Program-made: the position numbers and the translations under genes
NCBI RefSeq assembly: GCF_009932555.1
Contig: NZ_BLJO01000002.1
Coordinates: forward strand, 802,289 to 866,288
Direction of reading: 5' to 3'
DNA length: 64,000 bases
Source: Steroidobacter agaridevorans
GTDB lineage: Bacteria > Pseudomonadota > Gammaproteobacteria > Steroidobacterales > Steroidobacteraceae
Notes under the pieces: model-generated
What the model was told of the DNA's origin: nothing
Databases searched by the model: none
The model's input: the letters and a program-made list of their open reading frames with translations, nothing else
Part shown: positions 17,786 through 25,370 of the stretch, one piece after another
How positions within the stretch are numbered: the stretch's first letter is position 1
Layout: every line of letters starts with the position of its first letter

Positions 17786-19903
17786 TCAGATGCTGGCGAG
17801 CTGACGGATGGCGTCAGTGATACGGGCGACACTCGGCACGACCGAGTCGAGCAGCAGCGGACTGTGCGGGCTCGGCACGTCCGGCATGGTGACGCGCTCG
17901 ATGGGTGCGTCCAGGTCGAAGAAGGCTTCTTTGGCCAAGGTCGCAGCGATCTCGGCGCCGAAGCCGGCAGTGAGGTTGTCTTCGTGCACGATCAAGCAAC
18001 GACGCGTCTTGCGCACGGACGCCAGCACCGCCTCGCGATCCCACGGCATCAGCGTGCGCAGATCGAGCAACTCGACATCGACACTCGATTCCTCCGCCGC
18101 CTGCTCACAACGCTCGACCATCGCGCCCCAGCTGATGACGGTCAGCTCCGAACCTGCGCGTAGTTGCTTGGCCTTGCCGAACGGAACGATGAAGTCATCG
18201 CCCGGATACGGACGACGCGCCCAGGCGCCGTCGAGCATCGCGCGATGCTCGAAGAAGATCGTCGGATCATTGGCACGCAACGCGCTTCGCAACAGGCCGA
18301 CAGCGTCTTCGGCATTCGAAGGCATCGCGACTCGCCAGCCAATCGCGTGCACGAACTGCACTTCGTTACTCTGGCTGTGCCACGGATCGCCGCACTTGAA
18401 GAAACCACCGGGCATGCGCACCACCATCGGCGCCGCGAAACGATTGGCCGTGCGCCAGCGCATCGTGCCGCAATCGTTCAACTGCTCGACGGCCGGGTCG
18501 GCGTACTTGCGGAACTGAATCTCCGGCACCGGCATCAAGCCCGAGAGCGCCATGCCGACGGCGCGACCGATGATGCCTTCTTCCGACAGGCTGGTATCGA
18601 ACACACGCGAGGCGCCGAACTTCTCCTGCAATCCCAGCGTCGCGGCGTGCACGCCGCCCTTGCGGCCAACGTCCTCGCCAAACACGACGACGCGCGGATT
18701 GATATTCAGCTCATGTTCCAGCGTGCGACGAATCGCCGTGACCATGTTGATGCGCGGCCCTTCGGCACGCGGCGTTTCACTGCCCTTCGGATGCTCCACG
18801 CCTGCATTCAACAGGCCGCCCTGCTGCTGCAGATCGACGCTGCCGTCTGCTTTATTTTCGGAGAAGACATGAGTCGTTGAGCGAGTGACATCGGGCACTG
18901 GGCTTGCTTCGACCGCCGCCAGCGCAGCCTGCACATCGTCGTGCGCCTGCTGCTCGAGCGCCTTCCACGCGTCCTCGGAGATCACCGTCGGCACGAGCTG
19001 CGCACGCAATTGAACCAGCGGGTCGCGAGCACGCTCGGCGCTGATTTCTTCGGGCGTCTTATATGTCTGCGTGTCCTGGCCCGAATGGCCTGACAAACGC
19101 GGCACCAGCATTCGCATCAACACCGGCCCTTCGCCGGCACGCACCGCTGCGACAGCCTCGGCGAGCAGGTTCGCGGCCTCGACCGGCTTGGCGCTATCGC
19201 CTTCGATGATGCGGAGATTCTTGAAGCCCGAGAGATTGGCGGCGATGTTGCCGCCGGGCGTCTGGAAGTCGGACTTCACCGAGATGCCGTAGCCATTGTC
19301 TTCGATGAAGAACAGGATGGGCAGGCGTTGCGTGGTCGCGATCGTCAACGCGGACCAAAAGCCATTGGTCGCCGCGGAGGCATCGCCGCCATGAGCAACC
19401 GCGATGCAGCCGTTGGCCTCGGCTTCATGCAGAACCTGCGAGCGATACTGAAGCGACTGCGCCCAACCGATCGTCGGTGTGTACTGCGCACCGACGCCAC
19501 CGCAGGCGGGCAACACGCAAACGCCTTCGCTTCTCGGAAGATTGAATACAACGCCGATATCGCGACCGTCGCTCACGCTGCCAGAGCGCATCATTGTCGA
19601 CGCCAGCGCGTCCTTCAGCGACAGGCCCACTGAGAGCATCAGCGGCCGGGAGCGGTAATACACGCCAATGCCATCGCGGGCGCCGGTCATCAATTGCCCA
19701 AGCAACACCTGCGTGACGTCATGGCCGCGCGCCGTGAACTGATAAAGCACTTTACGCGCCGGCAGCAGTTGGGTCTCTTCCAGCTCATCCAGCGCTCGCG
19801 ACACCAGGATTGTATGCACGACCCGCTGCCAATCCGGCTGCGGATGCTGCCGAGTCCCACTACCCACACCCCTGCCAAAAACCGAATGTCGTTCTGCGCT
19901 CAT
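17786..19903 (-). CDS. Fused E1 alpha-beta of branched-chain 2-oxo acid dehydrogenase
   Basis: 705-residue thiamine diphosphate enzyme carrying both E1 chains in one polypeptide. Residues about 1-365 are the alpha part, with the TPP/Mg motif HGGDASAATNGFWSALTIATTQRLPILFFIEDNGYGIS. A low-complexity linker follows (about 365-390). Residues about 390-705 are the beta part, with VVVFGEDVGRKGGVHAATLGLQEKFG, DTSLSEEGIIGRAVGMALSGL and HEDNLTAGFGAEIA. It decarboxylates 2-oxo acids from Val, Leu and Ile and passes the acyl group to E2. The first ATG is 19903; an in-frame TTG at 19921 is possible. The short spacing to E2 indicates an operon. Confidence 0.88.
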   Translation of the reverse strand: MSAERHSVFGRGVGSGTRQHPQPDWQRVVHTILVSRALDELEETQLLPARKVLYQFTARGHDVTQVLLGQLMTGARDGIGVYYRSRPLMLSVGLSLKDALASTMMRSGSVSDGRDIGVVFNLPRSEGVCVLPACGGVGAQYTPTIGWAQSLQYRSQVLHEAEANGCIAVAHGGDASAATNGFWSALTIATTQRLPILFFIEDNGYGISVKSDFQTPGGNIAANLSGFKNLRIIEGDSAKPVEAANLLAEAVAAVRAGEGPVLMRMLVPRLSGHSGQDTQTYKTPEEISAERARDPLVQLRAQLVPTVISEDAWKALEQQAHDDVQAALAAVEASPVPDVTRSTTHVFSENKADGSVDLQQQGGLLNAGVEHPKGSETPRAEGPRINMVTAIRRTLEHELNINPRVVVFGEDVGRKGGVHAATLGLQEKFGASRVFDTSLSEEGIIGRAVGMALSGLMPVPEIQFRKYADPAVEQLNDCGTMRWRTANRFAAPMVVRMPGGFFKCGDPWHSQSNEVQFVHAIGWRVAMPSNAEDAVGLLRSALRANDPTIFFEHRAMLDGAWARRPYPGDDFIVPFGKAKQLRAGSELTVISWGAMVERCEQAAEESSVDVELLDLRTLMPWDREAVLASVRKTRRCLIVHEDNLTAGFGAEIAATLAKEAFFDLDAPIERVTMPDVPSPHSPLLLDSVVPSVARITDAIRQLASI

Positions 19904-19920
19904 CGCTCGCGTCTTATTCA

Positions 19921-19941
19921 ATGCGGCCGTGCGTGCCGCAT
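19921..19941. promoter_or_regulatory. Perfect palindrome upstream of the fused E1 gene
   Basis: ATGCGGC (19921-19927), 7-nt spacer, GCCGCAT (19935-19941). It lies 17 nt before the E1 start codon, in the region divergent from the Lrp-type regulator. Position suggests an operator or leader hairpin; binding by the regulator is inference. Confidence 0.35.
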
Positions 19942-20062
19942 GCGCCAGCCTACGCCTGAGCCCGGAGCGGAAATCAACAAAGTGCGGCGCGTTTTACCTC
20001 CCAATTGGTGATAGTCTCCACTTCGACCCGCCGAATTAGGCGATTCCACTCCGGATGAGTTT

Positions 20063-20536
20063 ATGGACCTGGACCGCTACGACGCCGCCATTCTCGATGA
20101 GCTGCAACGCGATGGCCGCCTGCCCATCGTCGAGCTCGCCGAAGAGGTGGGACTTTCGAGCACCCCTTGCGCCCGCCGACTGAAGCTCATGGAACAGGAC
20201 GGCATCATCCAGGGATACACCGCCGTCATCGATCCGAGCCGGCTCGGCTTGAAAGTGCAGGCGTTCGTGCAAGTACGCCTCACTCGCCACACCGACGAGA
20301 ACATCGAGCAGTTCCGCCGTGCCGTCGACAGCATGGAGGAAGTGGTGAGCTGCCACGCCATGACCGGCGCCTACGACCTGCTCTTGCAAGTGGTCGTCAC
20401 GGACCTGGAGCAGCTCAGCAACGTCGTGCTGAAGAAGCTCATGCATATTCGCGCTGTGCGCGACGTGCATTCGAGCATCGTGCTCAATACCATCAAGCGC
20501 TCATCGCGCGTCCCCGTGCGCCATCTGGTGCGTTGA
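20063..20536 (+). CDS. Lrp/AsnC family regulator, BkdR-like by position
   Basis: 157-residue Lrp-type regulator. The winged helix MDLDRYDAAILDELQRDGRLPIVELAEEVGLSSTPCARRLKLM is followed by the RAM domain with EVVSCHAMTGAYDLLLQVVV (effector loop Gly-Ala-Tyr-Asp). Divergent placement beside branched-chain dehydrogenase genes matches Pseudomonas bkdR, which activates bkd in response to branched-chain amino acids. The role is therefore inferred from synteny. Start ATG 20063 has GGATGAG upstream. The next gene (DUF72) begins 6 nt after its stop. Confidence 0.85.
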   Translation: MDLDRYDAAILDELQRDGRLPIVELAEEVGLSSTPCARRLKLMEQDGIIQGYTAVIDPSRLGLKVQAFVQVRLTRHTDENIEQFRRAVDSMEEVVSCHAMTGAYDLLLQVVVTDLEQLSNVVLKKLMHIRAVRDVHSSIVLNTIKRSSRVPVRHLVR

Positions 20537-20542
20537 GGCTCC

Positions 20543-21343
20543 ATGACTAAGACCGCAGGCAGAATTCGCGCCGGCATCGGCGGCTGGACCTACGAGCCCT
20601 GGGAAGAGACGTTCTATCCGTCCGACCTCCCCAAGAAGTCGCAGCTGAATTACGCCAGCCGGCAGGTCACGGCCATCGAGATCAACGGCACGTTCTACCG
20701 CCTGCAGAAGCCCGACGTGTTCGCGAAGTGGCGCGACGATGCGCCGGATGACTTCGTGTTCTCGATTAAAGCGCCGCGGTATCTCACGTATCGCAAGGTG
20801 CTGTCCGAGGCAGTTCCGTCCCTGCCGCGCTTCCTCGCCAGTGGCTTGTCGTCGCTCGGCCCCAAACTCGGACCGATTCTGTGGCAGCTGCCACCGAGTT
20901 TGCATTTCAATGCGGATGACATCGGTGCGTTCCTGGAAGCGCTGCCTCACACACTCGATGACCTGCCACTGCGGCATGTGCTCGAAGTGCGGCACAAGAC
21001 GTTCATGGATCCAGCGTATGTGGAGTTGGCGCGGAAGTATTCCGTCGCGACGGTGTTTGCGCACACGGATGAGTTTCCGAACTTCGCGGATGTGAGCGCT
21101 GACTTTGTCTACGCTCGCCTGCGCAAGACCGAGGCCACGGAGCCCACCGGCTACTCGAAGGCTGACTTGGACGCTTGGAGCAAGCGCGCGAAGTTGTGGG
21201 CGGAAGGCGGTGCGCCGGAGGATCTGCCGTACGTGACGAAGACGGCCGCACCGAAGAAGCCGCGAGATGTGTTTATCTTCTTCATCAGCGGCGCCAAGGA
21301 ACGCAATCCGGCTGCCGCGAAGCACTTGCTGACGCTGATTTGA
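20543..21343 (+). CDS. DUF72 (YecE-like) protein
   Basis: 266 residues with the conserved features of the DUF72/YecE family: IRAGIGGWTYEPWEETFYP at the N-terminus, EINGTFYRLQKPDVFAKW, FVFSIKAPRYLTY, and near the end DVFIFFISGAKERNPAAAKHLL. It is predicted cytoplasmic with a TIM-barrel fold. The biochemical role of the family is not established. It probably shares a transcript with the Lrp-type regulator. A hairpin terminator follows. Confidence 0.9.
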   Translation: MTKTAGRIRAGIGGWTYEPWEETFYPSDLPKKSQLNYASRQVTAIEINGTFYRLQKPDVFAKWRDDAPDDFVFSIKAPRYLTYRKVLSEAVPSLPRFLASGLSSLGPKLGPILWQLPPSLHFNADDIGAFLEALPHTLDDLPLRHVLEVRHKTFMDPAYVELARKYSVATVFAHTDEFPNFADVSADFVYARLRKTEATEPTGYSKADLDAWSKRAKLWAEGGAPEDLPYVTKTAAPKKPRDVFIFFISGAKERNPAAAKHLLTLI

Positions 21344-21353
21344 ATCGCGGCGA

Positions 21354-21378
21354 CAGCTCGGCGACAGGCGCCGAGCTG
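21354..21378. terminator. Bidirectional hairpin between convergent genes
   Basis: CAGCTCGGC (21354-21362) and GCCGAGCTG (21370-21378) form a perfect 9-bp stem with a 7-nt loop. The element sits in the 47-nt gap between the DUF72 stop and the convergent gene's stop. The T tract is weak. Confidence 0.6.
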
Positions 21379-21390
21379 CCCCGAGGCGCG

Positions 21391-22143
21391 TTAGTTCGGC
21401 GGATAGCGATGCGTCACATTACCCGCCGCATCCAGAAACTCCAATGATGGAGTTCCGTCGGCCGCCACGGTCAACCGAGCACGCTCCCGTCCCTGATCGT
21501 CGCGCAGGTTGAGTGTGTTTCGACTCTCCGCCGGCAGCGTCGGATACGTCTGAGTGCCGAGCAGGGTGCGCAAGCCCGCGCCCGGTGGATGCGTTTGGAA
21601 GAATTCCGCGATGGCTTGTTCCTGCTCCGCTGGCGGCAGGTGCTGAATGCTGTCGAGCAGATCCAGGTACTCCTCGATGGGCCAGCTGGGCTGATCGATC
21701 ATTTTGATCTCGGCGCGGTGATTGGTGCCGTCGTCGGCCGCGCTGATCGTCAACATCTGATCCTGGTTGTAACGATCGAAGCTGAAGTGACCGAAGCGCG
21801 AGATCTGTCCCTGCGCATTCTTCAAGCCGCCGAACGTCAGCCCGCCGCTTTCGGTGGCCTGCGCATCGTAGAACAGCATGCCCGCCGCCGTGCTGGCCTT
21901 GCGATTGCCGTAGTCCGCATACTCGTGGCCGTTAATGATGAGCCCGGGAATGCGATTGTTGTTGGTCAACACCATCCGGATCTTGCCGTCCGGCTCGACG
22001 ACGTTGATCCGCTGCACGCTGATGGTATCGAAGCGCGGATTCATGTTGTCGCTAGTGAAGCCGCTCAGCAGCGCGGCTGTCACGCCGACTGTGAGCACAC
22101 CCGCGTAGGCGGCGAGTAATTTGTGGCCGTGAAAAATTTCCAT
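21391..22143 (-). CDS. Unrecognised membrane-anchored protein
   Basis: 250 residues. An N-terminal hydrophobic span (about 9-29, LLAAYAGVLTVGVTAALLSGF) suggests a signal anchor. The soluble part has FDTISVQRINVVEPDGKIRMVLTNNNRIPG near residue 40, a motif I associate with uncharacterised bacterial proteins. It continues as Gly/Asn-rich strands, an acidic helix (YLDLLDSIQHLPPAEQEQAIAEFFQ) and another strand repeat LNLRDDQGRERARLTVAADGTPSLEFLDAAGN. The two strand segments (GKIRMVL.. and GRERARLTV..) look alike, suggesting a duplicated small beta unit. No catalytic motif was recognised. The ATG at 22143 has GGAGA 7 nt upstream, and that Shine-Dalgarno is the right arm of a long hairpin. It lies downstream of the double-FHA gene and may be read from the same transcript. 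Confidence 0.65.
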   Translation of the reverse strand: MEIFHGHKLLAAYAGVLTVGVTAALLSGFTSDNMNPRFDTISVQRINVVEPDGKIRMVLTNNNRIPGLIINGHEYADYGNRKASTAAGMLFYDAQATESGGLTFGGLKNAQGQISRFGHFSFDRYNQDQMLTISAADDGTNHRAEIKMIDQPSWPIEEYLDLLDSIQHLPPAEQEQAIAEFFQTHPPGAGLRTLLGTQTYPTLPAESRNTLNLRDDQGRERARLTVAADGTPSLEFLDAAGNVTHRYPPN

Positions 22144-22148
22144 GCAAT

Positions 22149-22222
22149 ATCTCCGTGTTCAAGCTGCCGCGCCCCTTCCCTTTCGTAAGGATGAATGACG
22201 CGCAGCTTTCCGCCACGGAGAT
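22149..22222 (-). promoter_or_regulatory. Leader hairpin covering the Shine-Dalgarno of the next gene
   Basis: In the minus transcript, ATCTCCGTG (22214-22222) is a perfect complement of CACGGAGAT (22149-22157), and the second arm contains the GGAG ribosome binding site of the gene starting at 22143. An inner stem pairs AAGCTG (22203-22208) with CAGCTT (22161-22166) and continues through CGCG/CGCG with one bulged G. The loop holds a further CCTT-ACGA-AAGG. If folded, the ribosome binding site is occluded. It starts only 18 nt after the upstream double-FHA gene. No T run follows, so a simple terminator is less likely. It could be a thermosensor, a regulator-controlled switch or coupling to upstream translation. 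Confidence 0.55.
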
Positions 22223-22240
22223 TTTTACCTAGACAAGAAA

Positions 22241-23215
22241 CTACTTCGAAAGAAGAAATTTATATGCTACGAACAACACCGCGATCGTCGCAAGGAACGC
22301 GATTGTAGCAACGACGAGGCTCTTTCCTTTGGCCTCCTCGCCCGTCCCCGCATCGACGATGCGCTGAGTGGCCGTGATCGGCCCGCTGCTGGCATCCGTG
22401 CGAAACACGCATTCGACCGGGCCGAAGCGCACACGGTCGCCCGAGGCGAGATAACTCACATTGGCCCGCTTGCCATTCACGAACGTGCCGTTCGCCGACA
22501 TCTGATCGAGCACCTTCCAGCGCTCGCCCTCGTTGACGATCTTCGCGTGCAGCGCCGACACGCCGCTATCCATGAACTGCACTTCGCGATCCGTCTGGCT
22601 GCCGATGGTCCACTCGGCATTGCCCGAGTCGCCGACGGCCAGTTGGATATTCAATCCGGTCCGGCTGCCCGACACCACTTGCAGATGCGGACCATCGACC
22701 GCGCTCGGCACTGCTGCGACCGGGGCGGCGCTGCTCGCCATTTGTTTCATCTGCGCCGGATCGATGAACTTCGTCTTGTGGACGCCAGCGTCTCCCATTG
22801 CATCCGGATCCGCCCACGCGCCGGGGCGCTTGAACACTCCGCTGCTCTCCGCAACGACCGCCGCCGACTCCGGCGCGCGATACACCGTCTTGCTCTCATC
22901 CAGCGCCACCGGAGCCGCCTGCGACGGCACGCGAAAATCGTATTCTTCGACGTCGAAACGCAGCCGGTCGCCCGAGGCGATTTTCACTCGGCCCGAAATG
23001 CGGTTGCCGTTGATGAAGGTGCCGTTGGACGAACCCAGATCTTCCAGCCAATAGCCGTCGTCGGCCTGCACGAGCCTGGCGTGCCGGCGGGAGGCATGAC
23101 CTTCGGTGAGCAGCACATCGCATTCGGCCTGCCGGCCGAGCACGGTTTCGGACTTCAGCTGGATTTCCCGGCTGCTGCCGACCTTGATCAGGAACGCGTT
23201 GGACTCAGCGACCAT
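22241..23215 (-). CDS. Double FHA-domain protein with C-terminal membrane anchor
   Basis: 324 residues. FHA domain 1 (about 15-95) has all key residues: VLGRQAECDVLL, HASRRHARL, DLGSSNGTFINGNRI. FHA domain 2 (about 190-275) has TIGSQTDREVQF, SALHAKIV and SANGTFVNGKR, with the first Arg and Ser less well kept. A C-terminal hydrophobic span (VVATIAFLATIAVLFVAYKFLL) anchors it to the inner membrane, leaving the FHA domains cytoplasmic. FHA domains bind phosphothreonine. ATG 23215 overlaps the stop of the PP2C gene by 11 nt, so the two are translationally coupled. A partner for the phosphatase in reading phosphorylation is the simplest role. No Ser/Thr kinase is in the window. Confidence 0.9.
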   Translation of the reverse strand: MVAESNAFLIKVGSSREIQLKSETVLGRQAECDVLLTEGHASRRHARLVQADDGYWLEDLGSSNGTFINGNRISGRVKIASGDRLRFDVEEYDFRVPSQAAPVALDESKTVYRAPESAAVVAESSGVFKRPGAWADPDAMGDAGVHKTKFIDPAQMKQMASSAAPVAAVPSAVDGPHLQVVSGSRTGLNIQLAVGDSGNAEWTIGSQTDREVQFMDSGVSALHAKIVNEGERWKVLDQMSANGTFVNGKRANVSYLASGDRVRFGPVECVFRTDASSGPITATQRIVDAGTGEEAKGKSLVVATIAFLATIAVLFVAYKFLLSK

Positions 23216-24035
23216 AGAACCACCACCACAGGACCGCCACCAGCGTGGCCGCCACCATTCCACCGATAATAGGTAACATGGGCTTCAGTTTCTGCGACAT
23301 CGCGCTCGAAACCTCGACCGAATCCGGGCCGTCGTATTCGACGAGCACCGCACTCACATTGTCCCGGCCGCCCTTGGCCAGCGCCGCCTCGATCAAGGCC
23401 TCGGTGGCCTTCTCCAGCTGCGGATGGGTCCGCAGCACGTCGGCGATCTCGCGATCTTCCAATTCGTCGTTGAGCCCATCGCTGCACAGGATCAGCCAAT
23501 CCCGTCGTCGCAGCGGCACCTTGGCGACCGAGGCCTCCGGCGTTCCGATGCCCAGCGTTCGAGTCACCAGGTTCCGATTGGGATGGCCTCGCAGCTGCTC
23601 CTCGGAAAGGTTCTCCTGGACTCGCAGCACTTCCAGATAGGAATGATCCCGCGTCAGCGCGCTCAGCGCCCCATGGCGCCACAGATAGGCCCGGCTATCG
23701 CCAACCCAGGCAATCTCCGCCTGGCGTTCGGCAATGCGGGTCGCGACGACCGTCGATCCCATGTTGTCGTATGCCGTGTTGGTCTTGGCCGTCGCCGCGA
23801 CCGTTTCATGCGCCTTCCTGATCGCATCGACCAACGGCAGCGTCAGCGCTTCGCCGAGCAATGTTTCTTTCACCACGCGGCTGGCCACGTCGCCGCTCGC
23901 ATGGCCACCCATGCCGTCGGCGACGAACCAGAAGCTGCTGGCCTCGTCCCAACCGATGACATCCTCGTTCGGACCGCCGCGACGGCCCGGATGAGTTCGA
24001 CCGGAGAATCGTTTGCTGGCGGTTCCGAAGCGCAC
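23205..24035 (-). CDS. PP2C-family Ser/Thr protein phosphatase, membrane-anchored
   Basis: 276 residues with the metal-binding motifs of PP2C/PPM phosphatases: GGPNEDVIGW, FVADGMGGHASGD, AWVGDSRAYLWR, LILCSDGLND and KGGRDNVSAVLVEY. A C-terminal membrane span (IIGGMVAATLVAVLWWWF) suggests inner-membrane attachment with the catalytic domain in the cytoplasm. It lies 12 nt downstream of the pentaheme cytochrome gene and overlaps the double-FHA gene, so it belongs to the multiheme operon. It should remove phosphate from Ser/Thr residues; nearby FHA proteins are the obvious candidates for the same signalling circuit. Confidence 0.93.
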   Translation of the reverse strand: MRFGTASKRFSGRTHPGRRGGPNEDVIGWDEASSFWFVADGMGGHASGDVASRVVKETLLGEALTLPLVDAIRKAHETVAATAKTNTAYDNMGSTVVATRIAERQAEIAWVGDSRAYLWRHGALSALTRDHSYLEVLRVQENLSEEQLRGHPNRNLVTRTLGIGTPEASVAKVPLRRRDWLILCSDGLNDELEDREIADVLRTHPQLEKATEALIEAALAKGGRDNVSAVLVEYDGPDSVEVSSAMSQKLKPMLPIIGGMVAATLVAVLWWWFYGR

Positions 24036-24047
24036 GGTGGGGCTCGT

Positions 24048-25358
24048 TCAGAATGATTTCTGCGCGTTGGCCGCGGCAGTGGCAAATTGTTGTGGGCTGA
24101 ATGTGGTGTCGTTCTTGACCGCGTTGTACAGCGCATCCAGCGCTGCTTTCTTGCTGTTCCGGTCGCCGATCGTATAGCTCAGGCTTTCCAGCCCCAGCAC
24201 GATCTGCTCCGCGGCAGCGTAATCGCCTGCTTTGTCGGTCGCCGCATATCGAGCGAGGTTCTTGCGCATCTTAATTACATCCGCGCTCGAATATTGTCTA
24301 CGAGCGAGCGCATCGCGCGGGCCCAGCCAGTTCAGCAACGCCTTCGCAGCTTCGTTCACCGCGGCACGATCGCGTTGCCCGGCGCGGATCAGCGCGTTGG
24401 TCAGCTCGGCCAGCTGCGCGGTCGCCGCCGGCTCGAAAGTATCGGTGAGGGCCTGCAACACGATGAGATTCTGGGTCTGCAAACGCACTGTCCCCGGCTT
24501 GATGCCGGCGCCCGCGCGCGCCGAATTCCAGCGGATCTTGTCCATCGGGTGATGGCAGCTGTGACAATCGTAGAACGCCAGCTCCGGAAACATGTTGCCC
24601 GCATGAAACATATTGGTTTGCAGCAGCGACAGGTAACGGCGCGTGGTCTCGAGCTGGCCGGTGACCCACAGGTTCATGCCCGCAATCTTGCCCTTGCGCT
24701 GGTCATAATCGGCGTCGACGATGAAATGCGCCGGCTGATTGGTGGTGTACGCCTCGAGCTCGAAGCTCAAGCGCGGATGGCCGGCGCCCATGATGGCGTG
24801 CGTCGCAAACTGATCCTTGGTGCCGAGATGGCAACCCAGGCACACCTGAGCTCGCTTCAGCGGTTGTTCCGATGGATACATGCCGCGCGCGAGGTTGTCC
24901 TTGTGCGTGGCTTTTTCCTCCGCGTGACTTTCCAGCCACTTCTCCGAGCCGCCGTGGCACGCCTCGCAGCCCACGCCATCGCTGATCTGAAACTTCGGGC
25001 CGCGCTTCTCGGACGGCACGTTGTCGGCGTGACAGTCGAGACAGATCTTCGCCGCCGTTGCGTTGGGCAAGCCGAGATTGGCGGCAATGCGCTTCGATTC
25101 GGCTAGCTCCAGGGTTCGGAACGCCTGCGCGTGCCGATCTTCCTGTTGCCAGATCCGATACTCGTTGAGCGCCACATCCTTATCCGATTGCGGCGCGAGC
25201 TTGCCGTGACAGACGCTGGTGGCGCAGCTCGCCACGCCCATATGTTTGTAATCGGCAATACCCGGCTCGATGGCGAGCGCACGCACGCTCACACCTAGCA
25301 GCGCTGCGACCAGCCACAGCGCATGTGTTCTCAGGAAGGCTCCCGGCCTCCATCCCAT
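24048..25358 (-). CDS. Pentaheme c-type cytochrome, cytochrome c554-like
   Basis: 436-residue exported cytochrome with an N-terminal signal peptide (about 1-29, ending RALA). Four standard CxxCH heme sites are seen: CLDCH, CEACH, CLGCH and CHSCH. A fifth, near residues 45-51, is CX4CH (CATSVCH), the spaced form seen at the first site of some cytochrome c554-like proteins. Many extra His residues (for example GAGHPRLSFE and THAIMGAGH) could be distal ligands. The C-terminal third is helical and heme-free. It is probably a periplasmic electron carrier. It lies 12 nt after the decaheme-propeller gene and 12 nt before the PP2C gene. Confidence 0.88.
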   Translation of the reverse strand: MGWRPGAFLRTHALWLVAALLGVSVRALAIEPGIADYKHMGVASCATSVCHGKLAPQSDKDVALNEYRIWQQEDRHAQAFRTLELAESKRIAANLGLPNATAAKICLDCHADNVPSEKRGPKFQISDGVGCEACHGGSEKWLESHAEEKATHKDNLARGMYPSEQPLKRAQVCLGCHLGTKDQFATHAIMGAGHPRLSFELEAYTTNQPAHFIVDADYDQRKGKIAGMNLWVTGQLETTRRYLSLLQTNMFHAGNMFPELAFYDCHSCHHPMDKIRWNSARAGAGIKPGTVRLQTQNLIVLQALTDTFEPAATAQLAELTNALIRAGQRDRAAVNEAAKALLNWLGPRDALARRQYSSADVIKMRKNLARYAATDKAGDYAAAEQIVLGLESLSYTIGDRNSKKAALDALYNAVKNDTTFSPQQFATAAANAQKSF

Positions 25359-25370
25359 ACAGATACTCCG

